Below are positions 39,476 through 48,107 of a DNA stretch of 64,000 nucleotides, piece by piece. The position numbers were made by a program, and so were the translations under genes. The stretch's first letter is position 1. Each line of letters starts with the position of its first letter. This DNA comes from Maritalea mobilis (GTDB lineage Bacteria > Pseudomonadota > Alphaproteobacteria > Rhodobacterales > Rhodobacteraceae), in assembly GCF_019800885.1 (NCBI RefSeq), contig NZ_JAHVKE010000003.1:62001-126000 (forward strand), read 5' to 3'. The notes beneath the pieces were generated by a model. It was given only the letters and a program-made list of their open reading frames with translations, searched no databases and had not been told where the DNA came from.

Positions 39476-40873
39476 ATGACCGATATCCTGAGCCTCCTGG
39501 CAGAGCGTCTGCCCCCGTCCGCCCTGCGCGAGGTCGAACCGCGCTACCTCGAAGAGCCGCGCGGCCGCTGGATGGGGCAGGGGGCCGCGCTTGTCCTGCC
39601 CGCCACGACGGCGGAGGTGGCGGACACCATCAAGGCCTGTGCCGAGACGGGCACGCCGGTGATCCCCTATGGCGGCGGCACGGGCCTTGTCGGCGGGCAA
39701 TTGTCCGAGTCCGGGCCCGCGCCGGTGATCCTGTCGCTGGAACGCATGCGCGCCGTGCGCGAGATGGATGCGCAGGCGGGGACCATGACGGTGGAGGCCG
39801 GCGCGATCCTCGCCGATATCCACGCCGCGGCCGAGGCCGATGGCTGGATCTTTCCGCTGACGCTGGCCAGCCAGGGCTCGGCGCGGATCGGGGGGCTGCT
39901 GGCGACGAATGCGGGCGGGGTGAACGTGATCCGCTACGGCAATGCACGCGATCTCTGCCTCGGGATCGAGGCGGTGCTGCCGGACGGGACGGTGATGAAC
40001 ACGCTCTCGCCGCTGCGCAAGAACAACACCGGCTACGACCTGCGCCACCTGTTGATCGGGGCGGAGGGGACGCTTGGCGTGATCACCGCCGCCACGTTGC
40101 GGCTGTTCCCGATGCCGGAGGCGACAGGCGCGGCGCTGATGGTGGTGCCGGGTGCCGAGGCGGCACTGGGGCTGTTGCGCATGGCACAGGCCCGGATCGG
40201 CGAAGGCGTGTCGGCTTTCGAGATCATCAGCCGCATGGGCCTCGATTTCCTGAACGAGGTCGGTCCGGAGGTGAAACAGCCCTTCGACACGCCGCCCGAC
40301 TGGATGTGCCTGGTCGATCTGGGCCTGTCCGGCGGCGCGCGGCCAGAGGAGGCGTTGGAAGAGTTGTTCGCCGAGGCCTTCGAGGCGGGCCTGGTCACGG
40401 ATGGCGTGATCGCCCAATCCGAGGCCCAAAGGCAGGAATTCTGGGCGCTGCGCGAGAACATCCCGCTGGCCAACCGGCGGATCGGCGCGGTGTCCTCGCA
40501 TGACATCTCGGTGCCCGTGGCGCGCATCCCCGATTTCATCGCCGAGGCGCCCGGCAAACTGGCCGAGGTCGGGGAGTACCGGATCAACTGCTTTGGCCAT
40601 CTTGGCGACGGCAACCTGCATTACAACGTCTTCCCGATGCCCGGCAGAACGCGTGCGGATCACGAGACCGAGCGCGGCGCGATCAAGCGGGCGGTGCATG
40701 ACCTTGTGCACGCGATGGGGGGCTCGGTCTCGGCCGAGCACGGGATCGGGCGGTTCAAGGTGGACGATCTCGAACGCTACGGCGATCCGGGCAAGCTGGC
40801 GGCGATGCGGGCGATCAAGGCGGCGCTCGATCCCAGGGGCATCATGAACCCGGGCGCGGTGCTGAAATCCTGA
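39476..40873 (+). CDS. FAD-linked 2-hydroxyacid dehydrogenase (GlcD / D-2-hydroxyglutarate dehydrogenase type)
   Basis: A 465-residue flavoprotein of the VAO/PCMH fold, oxidising a 2-hydroxyacid such as D-lactate, glycolate or D-2-hydroxyglutarate. The FAD-binding loop is VIPYGGGTGLVGGQ, followed by GLLATNAGGVNVIRYGN and HLLIGAEGTLGVITAATLRL. The C-terminal FAD-oxidase domain holds the metal/substrate residues in INCFGHLGDGNLHYNV and VSAEHGIGRFKVDD. No partner Fe-S subunit (GlcF) is adjacent, favouring the single-subunit type. The exact substrate is not readable. A terminator repeat follows. Confidence 0.9.
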   Translation: MTDILSLLAERLPPSALREVEPRYLEEPRGRWMGQGAALVLPATTAEVADTIKACAETGTPVIPYGGGTGLVGGQLSESGPAPVILSLERMRAVREMDAQAGTMTVEAGAILADIHAAAEADGWIFPLTLASQGSARIGGLLATNAGGVNVIRYGNARDLCLGIEAVLPDGTVMNTLSPLRKNNTGYDLRHLLIGAEGTLGVITAATLRLFPMPEATGAALMVVPGAEAALGLLRMAQARIGEGVSAFEIISRMGLDFLNEVGPEVKQPFDTPPDWMCLVDLGLSGGARPEEALEELFAEAFEAGLVTDGVIAQSEAQRQEFWALRENIPLANRRIGAVSSHDISVPVARIPDFIAEAPGKLAEVGEYRINCFGHLGDGNLHYNVFPMPGRTRADHETERGAIKRAVHDLVHAMGGSVSAEHGIGRFKVDDLERYGDPGKLAAMRAIKAALDPRGIMNPGAVLKS

Positions 40874-40882
40874 CATGCGTTT

Positions 40883-40952
40883 CGCGGCCTGTCGGCCGCG
40901 ACCGGGCGAGGCGCGCCCTCGGGCCTCCTGCCGGAGGCCGCTCGGGCGCGCC
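40883..40952. repeat. two tandem GC-rich hairpins
   Basis: CGCGGCC-TGTC-GGCCGCG (40883-40900) is a 7-bp perfect stem-loop starting 9 bases past the dehydrogenase stop. A longer imperfect hairpin follows at 40910-40952 (arms begin GGCGCGCCC and end CGGGCGCGCC around a CTCC-TGCC-GGAG core). With the terminator repeat at 40957 they form three hairpins in a row in a 346-bp gap (40874-41219) that holds no gene. Confidence 0.7.
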
Positions 40953-40956
40953 TTGT

Positions 40957-40989
40957 GCCTCCGGCGGGAGTTTTTTCGCCAAGATGAAG
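40957..40989 (+). terminator. terminator repeat, copy A
   Basis: GCCTCCGGCGGGAG followed by TTTTTTC and GCCAAGATGAAG. The short stem plus T-run is an intrinsic terminator for the upstream dehydrogenase gene. The 33-bp unit is almost identical to copy C at 52259-52291, and its tail is shared by copy B at 41149-41187. In each copy the conserved 12-base tail lies past the T-run. Confidence 0.85.
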
Positions 40990-41004
40990 GGACAGGTAAC
41001 GCTT

Positions 41005-41018
41005 CGTTAACGTTAACG
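41005..41018. other. 14-bp perfect palindrome
   Basis: CGTTAACGTTAACG is an exact palindrome of overlapping GTTAAC units, lying 16 bp past the terminator-repeat tail in an untranslated gap. It resembles a protein-binding site but does not fit CtrA (TTAA-N7-TTAA) spacing. Between it and the next repeat copy (41019-41148) I see no gene. Confidence 0.5.
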
Positions 41019-41148
41019 CGCCATGGTGGGGCTGCGCCGTGAGCTGGAGAGCGAAGCGGCGTCCAAGGTGAAGCCCCGTGCCCGGACAACACCGGTAGCC
41101 AATCCGCTAAAGCCGGGTGCGGGGTGGACCGGGGCGCACCGCTCCTGT

Positions 41149-41187
41149 CTTCATCTTGGCCAAAAAACCTTCGGGGGAGCCCGAAGG
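41149..41187 (-). terminator. terminator repeat, copy B (after metG)
   Basis: On the minus strand an 8-bp stem (CCTTCGGG-CTCC-CCCGAAGG) is followed by TTTTTTG and the same GCCAAGATGAAG tail as copies A and C. The stem sequence is unrelated to the others; only the T-run and tail are shared. It starts 33 bases after the metG stop, with a second small hairpin (GGGGGC-AGA-GCCCCC, 41190-41204) in between. Confidence 0.85.
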
Positions 41188-41219
41188 GCGGGGGCAGAGC
41201 CCCCATGCCTCGGGTGCCG

Positions 41220-42929
41220 TCAGGTGCGGATGCCCGAGAAACGCGCCTGCCAGTCCTCGCGCGCCTCGTCGCTGATCTTGGCGAAGAGGACATCGGGCAC
41301 CGTGAAGACATGCCCGGCCGGAAGGGTGCCGACCGCCTGCGCCACGTTCTCGGGCCAGGACAGCTCGGTGCCCATGGCCTTGGCCATCGCCGCGGCCGCG
41401 TCGGGGATGAAGGGCGCGGACAGGCCGGCGTAGAGCGGGATGAGGTTCAGCGCGAATCGGGTGATCGCGGCGGCGCGGTCCGGGTCTTCCTTGAAGGCGG
41501 TCCAGGGAGCGGCGGATTGCAGGTACTCGTTGCCCGCAGCCCAGATGGCGCGCAGCTCGGCCGATGCCTTGCGGATCTCGATCGCGTCCATGTGGTGCTG
41601 GTAGGCGGCCAGCCGCGTTTCCAGTTCCGCGATCAGGGCCTGTTCCTTATCTCCCATCTCGCCGCCTTCAGGCACGACCTCGCCAAATTTCGAGCGGCAA
41701 AACTTCGTGATCCTGCTGACGAAATTGCCCAGCACGTCGGCGAGGTCCTTGTTTACGCCGGCCTGGAAATTCTCCCACGTGAACTCGCTGTCCGAGGTCT
41801 CGGGCGCGTGGGACAGAAGCCACCAGCGCCAGTAATCGGCGGGCAGGATTTCCAGCGCCTGGTCCATGAACACGCCGCGCCCCTGGCTGGTCGAGAACTG
41901 GCCGCCATCGTAGTTCAGGTAGTTGAAGGACTTGATGTAATCGACCAGCTTCCACGGCTCGCCCGAGCCGAGGATCGTGGCCGGGAAGCTGAGCGTGTGG
42001 AAGGGCACGTTGTCCTTGCCCATGAACTGGACGTAGCGCACGTCATCGGCACCCTTGTCGGTGCGCCACCAGCGTTCCCAATCGGTGCCCTTGCCTGCAT
42101 CGACCCATTCGGCGGCACAGGCGATGTATTCGATCGGCGCGTCGAACCAGACGTAGAAGACCTTGCCTTCCATCCCGGGCCAGTCGTCTTCGCCTTTCTT
42201 GACCGGGATGCCCCAGTCGAGGTCGCGGGTGATGCCCCGGTCCTGCAGCCCGTCGCCGTCGTTCAGCCATTTCTTGGCGATCGAGGTGGTCAGCACCGGC
42301 CAGTCGGTTTTCGAGTCGATCCACTCTTCCAGTTGCGCGCGCATCGCGGATTGGCGCAGGTAGAGGTGCTTGGTCTCGCGCACTTCCAGGTCGGTCGAGC
42401 CCGAGATCGCGCTGCGCGGCTCGATCAGGTCGGTCGGGTCCAGCTGCTTGGTGCAGTTCTCGCACTGGTCGCCGCGGGCCTTGTCGTAGCCGCAGTTGGG
42501 GCAGGTGCCCTCGATGTAGCGGTCGGGCAGGAAGCGGCCGTCGGCGTTGGAATAGACCTGTTTTTCGGTCACTTCGCGGATCAGCCCGGCCTCGGCCAGC
42601 TTGCCCGCGAAATGCTGGGTCAGCTTGTGGTTCTGAGGGCTGGAAGACCGCCCGAAATGGTCGAAGGACAGGCGAAAGCCCTCGGCCAGCCCGGCCTGAA
42701 CGCCCCACATCTCGGAGCAGTATTCGTCCACCGGCTTGCCAGCCTTGGCCGCGGCCAGCTCGGCCGGGGTGCCGTGTTCGTCGGTGGCGCAGAGGAACAG
42801 AACCTCGTCGCCGCGCGCGCGTCGGTAGCGGGCGTAGAGGTCGGCGGGCAACTGGCTGCCCACGAGGTTGCCGAGATGCTTGATCCCGTTGATGTAGGGG
42901 ATCGCCGAGGTGATGAGGGTGCGCGCCAT
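41220..42929 (-). CDS. metG: methionyl-tRNA synthetase
   Basis: A class I synthetase charging methionine tRNAs. The 569-residue protein has the HIGH-region motif [16 protein letters not shown] and a zinc knuckle pair [17 protein letters not shown]. The active-site lid is [16 protein letters not shown] in place of KMSKS; the family often has KFSTS here, so the Gln is a slight oddity. A C-terminal helical anticodon domain follows ([17 protein letters not shown]). There is no C-terminal tRNA-binding/dimerisation extension. It ends in terminator repeat copy B. Confidence 0.97.
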   Translation of the reverse strand: MARTLITSAIPYINGIKHLGNLVGSQLPADLYARYRRARGDEVLFLCATDEHGTPAELAAAKAGKPVDEYCSEMWGVQAGLAEGFRLSFDHFGRSSSPQNHKLTQHFAGKLAEAGLIREVTEKQVYSNADGRFLPDRYIEGTCPNCGYDKARGDQCENCTKQLDPTDLIEPRSAISGSTDLEVRETKHLYLRQSAMRAQLEEWIDSKTDWPVLTTSIAKKWLNDGDGLQDRGITRDLDWGIPVKKGEDDWPGMEGKVFYVWFDAPIEYIACAAEWVDAGKGTDWERWWRTDKGADDVRYVQFMGKDNVPFHTLSFPATILGSGEPWKLVDYIKSFNYLNYDGGQFSTSQGRGVFMDQALEILPADYWRWWLLSHAPETSDSEFTWENFQAGVNKDLADVLGNFVSRITKFCRSKFGEVVPEGGEMGDKEQALIAELETRLAAYQHHMDAIEIRKASAELRAIWAAGNEYLQSAAPWTAFKEDPDRAAAITRFALNLIPLYAGLSAPFIPDAAAAMAKAMGTELSWPENVAQAVGTLPAGHVFTVPDVLFAKISDEAREDWQARFSGIRT

Positions 42930-43021
42930 AGGGGACTCCTGCCGTGCTGTCGCGCACCGTTTAGCGCCCCCTGCGGCCAGAAGCCAGAGGTGCGAGTGGC
43001 GCCGTCCCGGTCAGGCCGTGC

Positions 43022-43768
43022 CTATTGCGCCGTATAGCCCCCATCGACGAGGTGGTAAGAGCCGGTGATGAAGCTGGCGGCCTCGGACAGGAGGTAACAG
43101 GTCAGCGTCGCGACCTCTTCCGGGGTGCCCATGCGTTTGAGTGCATGGAGCCCGGCGAGATAGCTTTGGGTGTCCGCGTCGAGATGCTTGTCGATCAGGG
43201 GGGTATGGATGAAGCCCGGCCCCACGGCGTTGATCCGGATATTGTCCGCGGCATGTTCCAGCGCCGCCGTTTTGGTCAGCCCCAGCAGCGCGTGTTTCGC
43301 GGCGACATAGGGCGAGGCCGTGGCGAAGCCGACGCTGCCGAGGATCGAGGCGATATTGACGATGGACCCGCCACCGCCCGCCTTCATGACGGGAATGGCG
43401 TAGCGCATGCCGTAGAAAACGCCGTGCAGGTTCACGTCGATCACCTGGTGCCAGCCGTCGAGCGGGTAGTTGCCCGTGGGCTCTGCCGGCCCGCCGATGC
43501 CCGCGTTGTTGACGAGCAGGTCCAGCCGTCCGGTCTTGGCCACGGCGAGTTTCACCATTGCCTCGACCTGGTCGGGTTTGGCCACGTCCGTCGCGCAGGA
43601 GATTGCACCATGCCCGATTTCTTCGGCCTTTTCGGCCGCGTCCTCGGCGCTCAGGTCCGCCAGAAGGACCGTGGCGCCGCTATGGGCCAGTTCCTTGGCG
43701 ATGGCAAAGCCGATGCCGGATGCTGCGCCGGTGACAATGGCCGTTTTGTCGTCGAATCGAATGTCCAT
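43022..43768 (-). CDS. short-chain dehydrogenase/reductase
   Basis: A 248-residue classical SDR with the cofactor loop TGAASGIGFAIAKELA, the structural NNAGIGG, and catalytic Ser in VNIASILGSVGF with YVAAKHALLG (Tyr-x-x-x-Lys). The Asp at the end of the second strand (LLADLSAED) favours NAD over NADP. It may act on 3-hydroxybutyrate-, glucose- or polyol-like substrates; the sequence alone does not decide. It sits between metG and an MFS transporter gene on the same strand, each with its own gap. Confidence 0.88.
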   Translation of the reverse strand: MDIRFDDKTAIVTGAASGIGFAIAKELAHSGATVLLADLSAEDAAEKAEEIGHGAISCATDVAKPDQVEAMVKLAVAKTGRLDLLVNNAGIGGPAEPTGNYPLDGWHQVIDVNLHGVFYGMRYAIPVMKAGGGGSIVNIASILGSVGFATASPYVAAKHALLGLTKTAALEHAADNIRINAVGPGFIHTPLIDKHLDADTQSYLAGLHALKRMGTPEEVATLTCYLLSEAASFITGSYHLVDGGYTAQ

Positions 43769-43867
43769 GAAGACCTCCTTTGCCGGTCTTGTGAGCGGTT
43801 TGGGATGGTTGCCAGATTATGCGTCGCTTGGGGCGCCGACCTTGATCCGGAACAAGGCGCACGGCGT

Positions 43868-45085
43868 TTAGTCGTCGCCCCGGCGAAAGATCCGCCCGAC
43901 AAGGAACGAGGTGCGCGGGATCCAGACATAGGGGGCGCGCTGGTCCGTGGGGGCACGACGACGCATGCGCCACAGGCCAAAGACGAGCAGCCCGCCATGG
44001 GCCAGCGCGACGAAGGCGAACAGTGCCGCCGGTCCGTAAGCGGCGATCAGGCTGGAGGTCAGAAGCGGGGCGATGATGGCCCCGAGCGCGTAGAAGAACA
44101 TCAGCGCGGCGGACAACTCGACCCTCTGGCTGTCCTCGGCCCAGTCATGGGCATGCGCCGCCGAGATCGAATAGATCGGAAAGGTGGTCAGCCCGAAGAT
44201 TAGCGCCGCAAGGAAGATCGCGGCGAGGCCGAGGCCCGCACTTGCCACGGTCAGGCCGCAGGCGGCGACGGAGGCGACCGAGAACCAGATCAGCACCTGC
44301 CGCCGGTCGTGGCGGTCTGCCAGCCAGCCGGCGGGCACCTGCGCCAGTGCGCCCCCAAGGACGAACGCGGCGAGGAAGAAACCGATCTGGTCGGGGCGCA
44401 GCCCGACTTCCGCGCCGTAAAGCGGGCCGACCATGCGAAACGAGGCGCCCGAGACGCCCGAGACGATCACACCGGCCACGGCGAGCGGCGACAATCGCCA
44501 CGCAAGGCCCGGGCGCAGGCGGGGGGCGGTGCCGGTCTCGGGCTGGCTCAGCCGGGTCAGCGTCAGCGGCAGAAGCGCCGCGATGCACAGGAGCGCAAGG
44601 ATGTTGTAGGAGACGTAGGAAGCGGGCGCGAGCACCCCGATCAGCAATTGCGCGGCCAGCGATCCGCCCGTGTCCACCATCCGGTAGGTGCCCATGGTGC
44701 GCCCGCGCGTGGCGTTCGTGACCTTGGCCTGAAGCCAGGCCTCGATCACCGTGTAGGCCCCCGCGATGCACAGCCCCGAGGCCACCCGCATCACTGCCCA
44801 GGCGTAGGGATGGGTGACCAGCATATGCGCGATCAGGCCGATGGCGCCCATGGCAGTGAAAGCGGCAAAGGCGCGGGAATGGCCGACCGAGCCCATCAGG
44901 CGTGGGGCGAACCAGCAGCCGATGAAGAACCCGAAGAAATGCGCCGAGCCCAGAAGGCCGATCTGCCCGTTGGTAAAGCCCAGTTCGGTGCCGGACAGCA
45001 CGTCCAGCGGCCCCACGCCCCCCGAGGACAGTTGCAACAGGATGACGGAGAGGAAGAGGGCGGCAAAGGAAATCAGCAGGCGCAT
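43868..45085 (-). CDS. major facilitator superfamily transporter
   Basis: A 405-residue membrane protein with about 12 predicted helices. The MFS loop-2/3 signature appears as FAPRLMGSVGHSRAFA, and a symmetric GWLADRHDRRQVLIW lies after helix 8. The overall pattern resembles the YcaD-like group of proteobacterial MFS carriers. The substrate is unknown. It lies immediately downstream of imuA on the same strand, in the place where imuB would be expected. Confidence 0.9.
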   Translation of the reverse strand: MRLLISFAALFLSVILLQLSSGGVGPLDVLSGTELGFTNGQIGLLGSAHFFGFFIGCWFAPRLMGSVGHSRAFAAFTAMGAIGLIAHMLVTHPYAWAVMRVASGLCIAGAYTVIEAWLQAKVTNATRGRTMGTYRMVDTGGSLAAQLLIGVLAPASYVSYNILALLCIAALLPLTLTRLSQPETGTAPRLRPGLAWRLSPLAVAGVIVSGVSGASFRMVGPLYGAEVGLRPDQIGFFLAAFVLGGALAQVPAGWLADRHDRRQVLIWFSVASVAACGLTVASAGLGLAAIFLAALIFGLTTFPIYSISAAHAHDWAEDSQRVELSAALMFFYALGAIIAPLLTSSLIAAYGPAALFAFVALAHGGLLVFGLWRMRRRAPTDQRAPYVWIPRTSFLVGRIFRRGDD

Positions 45086-45177
45086 GGGGGCTTGGGTCAG
45101 TTGGGCAATATGCCTGACCTATCGCGTCGCCCGGCGCGCCTCTGGCCTGTTTGCGTCAGGGGGGCGTCGATTTCGGG

Positions 45178-45804
45178 TCAGGCGGGTTCGCGCGCGGCCG
45201 GGGTGGCGGCGATCTCGGGCGCGCCGCGTGGCCCGCGCCGGATCGGCCAATCGCCCGGTGGCGCCTCGCGCGCGCGGATGCGGTGCAGGTGCCACGCCCC
45301 CGGCGCGGGGCTTTTGTGGGTCGGGTCCAGCCGCCAGCGCGTCTCGACCCCCGGCGCGCCGCCGTCCCCCGGCGTCAGCAAGAGCGCCAGCGGCGCGCGG
45401 CCGGTGGCCTCGGCCCCGGCCTCGGCGGCGAGATGCAGGCGGCGCACGGGTGTCAGCGCGGGGGGCTCCGGCAGGTCGCCCACCACCAGCGGAACCGCGC
45501 CGCTGCGCAGAGCCTCTTCCATCGACCAGAGCAGGTCGCTGGCGCGGGTCGGCTCCACGAAAACCAGGCGGCCCGGCGCGATCTCCTCGACCATGCCGGC
45601 CATATGGGGGCGGTCCGGGTGCCAGGCGGGGCGAATCCAGAGCACCGGACCGGTCGTGCCGCGCGCCAGCCACAGCGCCAGGCGCCGCCGCGCCGCGCCG
45701 CAAAACTCGTGCGCGCGTCCGGCCGTCAGCGCGAAGGGGCCGCAGAACGGCACCATCGGGCGCGGCTGTCGGTGGCTGTGACGGGTGATGCGGGCGGGGT
45801 CCAT
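45178..45804 (-). CDS. imuA: ImuA-family SOS mutagenesis protein, orphan
   Basis: A 208-residue RecA-related protein of the ImuA family, which works with ImuB and DnaE2 in damage-induced mutagenesis. Recognised segments are HEFCGAARRRLALWLARGTT, VLWIRPAWHPDRPH, LLWSMEEALRSGAVPLVVGD and LTPVRRLHLAAEAGAEATG. The Walker A loop of RecA is not evident, as is normal for ImuA. The start at 45804 lies 17 bases from a perfect LexA box. imuB and dnaE2 do not follow; the next gene is an MFS transporter. The protein looks intact, so it may have a residual or new SOS role. Confidence 0.85.
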   Translation of the reverse strand: MDPARITRHSHRQPRPMVPFCGPFALTAGRAHEFCGAARRRLALWLARGTTGPVLWIRPAWHPDRPHMAGMVEEIAPGRLVFVEPTRASDLLWSMEEALRSGAVPLVVGDLPEPPALTPVRRLHLAAEAGAEATGRAPLALLLTPGDGGAPGVETRWRLDPTHKSPAPGAWHLHRIRAREAPPGDWPIRRGPRGAPEIAATPAAREPA

Positions 45805-45820
45805 ATGGTAAATGATAGAT

Positions 45821-45835
45821 GTTCCCTAAATGTTC
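45821..45835. promoter_or_regulatory. LexA box (GTTC-N7-GTTC) upstream of imuA
   Basis: GTTCCCTAAATGTTC is a perfect alphaproteobacterial LexA operator, centred about 24 bp before the imuA start codon and within a locally A/T-rich promoter region. Its place upstream of a classic SOS gene makes it likely functional. The divergent aldo/keto reductase begins 80 bp away on the other side. Confidence 0.85.
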
Positions 45836-45914
45836 TCAAGCCCCATCTTGCCCTCGGGCTTCGGCGCCTTAGGGTGCGCCGCAATCGTGATCACGAACAG
45901 GACGAGGGACAGCC

Positions 45915-46961
45915 ATGCGCCGCATTCAACTGGGCAGCACCGATCAGACCATTACCGATTACTGCCTCGGCACGATGACCTGGGGCAACCAGACCCCCGA
46001 GGATGATGCCCACCGTCAGATGGACATGGCGCTGGAGGCCGGGATTGACATCGTCGACACGGCCGAGATGTACCCGGTGAACCCCGTCACCGCCGAAACC
46101 GTCGGCCTGACCGAAACGATCCTCGGCAACTGGAACGCGGCCAATCCGGGGCGTCGTGACGACTACGTGCTCGCCACCAAGATCACGGGCAAGAACAAGG
46201 CCTTCGTCCGGCCCGAGCAGGACATCACCGCAGAAACCTTCGCCGAGGCGCTGGATGCCTCGCTGACCCGTTTGCGGACCGATCATATCGACATCTACCA
46301 GCTGCACTGGCCCAACCGTGGCAGCTACCATTTCCGCCAAAGCTGGACCTACGACCCCTCGCAGCAGGACAAGGCCGCGACGCTGGCCAACATGCTCGAG
46401 GTGCTGGAGGCCGCGAAAGCCGCCCAGAAGGCGGGCAAGATCGGCCATTTCGCCCTGTCGAACGAAAGCGCCTGGGGCACGGCGCAATGGCTGCGCCTGT
46501 CCGAGCAGCACGACCTGCCGCGCGTGCAGACGATCCAGAACGAATACTCGCTCCTCTGCCGCCTCTATGACACCGACCTTGCCGAACTGGCGGTGAACGA
46601 GCAGGTGACGCTTCTGGCCTACTCGCCCCTCGCGGCGGGGCTGTTGACCGGGAAGTACCAGAACGGCGCGGTCCCGACGGGCAGCCGGATGGAAGGCAAT
46701 GGCGATCTCGGCGGGCGCGCGACCGGTCGCGCCTTCGAGGCCGTGGCGGCCTACATGGCGGTCGCCGAGAAGCACGGGCTCGACGTGGTTCACATGGCGC
46801 TTGCCTTCACGGTGCAGCGGCCCTTCCCGGTCTCCACGATCTTTGGCGCGACCACGTCAGACCAGCTTCAGCGCATCCTCGATGGGTTGGACGTGCACCT
46901 GTCCGACGAGGTTCTGGAAGAGCTGGCTGCGGTCCACAAGGCGCATCCGATGCCGTATTGA
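45915..46961 (+). CDS. aldo/keto reductase (Tas-like)
   Basis: A 348-residue NADPH-dependent oxidoreductase of the aldo/keto reductase superfamily, of the length and layout of E. coli Tas. Signatures are CLGTMTWGNQ, the catalytic Asp/Tyr region GIDIVDTAEMYPVNPVT, the Lys in VLATKITG, LTRLRTDHIDIYQLHWP and the cofactor loop GATTSDQLQRILD. The substrate is unknown. Its promoter region is shared with imuA and its LexA box, so SOS control is possible but unproven. Confidence 0.92.
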   Translation: MRRIQLGSTDQTITDYCLGTMTWGNQTPEDDAHRQMDMALEAGIDIVDTAEMYPVNPVTAETVGLTETILGNWNAANPGRRDDYVLATKITGKNKAFVRPEQDITAETFAEALDASLTRLRTDHIDIYQLHWPNRGSYHFRQSWTYDPSQQDKAATLANMLEVLEAAKAAQKAGKIGHFALSNESAWGTAQWLRLSEQHDLPRVQTIQNEYSLLCRLYDTDLAELAVNEQVTLLAYSPLAAGLLTGKYQNGAVPTGSRMEGNGDLGGRATGRAFEAVAAYMAVAEKHGLDVVHMALAFTVQRPFPVSTIFGATTSDQLQRILDGLDVHLSDEVLEELAAVHKAHPMPY

Positions 46962-47189
46962 TGGCGTGGGGTGAGCCTGTGGATGGCTTGTGGATAAGTG
47001 CGTAATCCTGAATCATTGAGGTGAAATAATCGTATCAACCCAAGAATAATGTCGAGAAATGAAAAGCGGGCATTGCGCCGAAACGATCCGGCCGACCGCT
47101 TTTCGGAATGTTTCTGGCCCGATCAGCCCTTGCACCGCCAGAAGCCCCATTGTGTCATGCCCGGAACGGCACAGCAGGAGGGCGAAGGG

Positions 47190-48107
47190 ATGTCACTGAC
47201 CATGACGCGCGAGGTGTTCATCACCTGCGCGGTGACGGGGTCGGGCCAGACGCAGGACCGAAGCCCGCATGTGCCCCGCAGCCCCGAAGACATCGCCGAG
47301 GCCGCCATCGACGCGGCCAAGGCCGGGGCGGCCATCGCGCATCTCCATGTTCGCGACCCCGAGACCGGCCAGCCGTCGCGCGACCCGGCGCTCTATCGGC
47401 GCGCCGTCGACCTGATCCGCGCCAGCGACACCGATGTCATCCTGAACCTGACGGCGGGGATGGGGGGAGATCTGGTGTTCGGCCCCCCGGACCGGCCCCT
47501 GCCATTGGCCGACGGCACCGACTTCATCTCGGCCGAGGAACGTTTGACCCATATCGCCGAGTGCCGCCCCGAGATCTGCACGCTGGATTGCGGGACGATG
47601 AATTTCGCCGAGGCTGATTACGTGATGTCCAACACGCCCGGCATGCTGCGCGCGATGGGGCGCCGCATGGAGGCGTTGGGCGTCAAGCCGGAGGTCGAGT
47701 GTTTCGACACCGGCCACCTGTGGTTCGCGAAACAGCTGGTGGCCGAAGGCGTGCTGTCCGACCCGGCGTTGGTGCAGCTTTGCATGGGGGTGCCCTGGGG
47801 CGCGCCGAACGACCTGGCCACGTTCAACGCGATGGTCGCCGCCATCCCGGAGCATTGGACATTTTCCGCCTTCTCGTTGGGGCGCGATCAAATGGCCTAT
47901 GCCGCCGCGGCGATCCTTGCCGGGGGGCATATCCGCGTCGGGCTGGAAGACAATTTGTTCTTGGAAAAAGGCGTCTTGGCGACCAATGCTCAACTTGTCG
48001 AGCGCGCGCGCGGCATTGCCGAAGCCATGGGCGCGCGCATCCTCTCGCCCGCCGAAGTGCGCGAAAAGCTCGGGCTCAAGGCGCATCATCCGGAGGCAGC
48101 CCAATGA
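47190..48107 (+). CDS. BKACE-family beta-keto acid cleavage enzyme, likely 3-dehydrocarnitine cleavage
   Basis: A 305-residue (beta/alpha)8 zinc enzyme of the DUF849/BKACE family, which splits beta-keto acids with acetyl-CoA. N-terminal motifs are VFITCAVTGSG and the zinc site AHLHVRDPETGQPSRD; C-terminal GGHIRVGLEDNLF holds the conserved Arg/Glu/Asp. The GGAGGG ribosome-binding site precedes ATG 47190. In an operon with a carnitine-dehydrogenase-type fusion, the natural reading is cleavage of 3-dehydrocarnitine to betainyl-CoA and acetoacetate. That assignment is inferred from context; other BKACEs use amino-keto acids. Confidence 0.88.
   Translation: MSLTMTREVFITCAVTGSGQTQDRSPHVPRSPEDIAEAAIDAAKAGAAIAHLHVRDPETGQPSRDPALYRRAVDLIRASDTDVILNLTAGMGGDLVFGPPDRPLPLADGTDFISAEERLTHIAECRPEICTLDCGTMNFAEADYVMSNTPGMLRAMGRRMEALGVKPEVECFDTGHLWFAKQLVAEGVLSDPALVQLCMGVPWGAPNDLATFNAMVAAIPEHWTFSAFSLGRDQMAYAAAAILAGGHIRVGLEDNLFLEKGVLATNAQLVERARGIAEAMGARILSPAEVREKLGLKAHHPEAAQ

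Noticed and set aside
41023-41433. Plus-strand ORF over the metG 3' end
   Set aside because: It runs through the terminator repeat and antisense to metG, with no conserved features.
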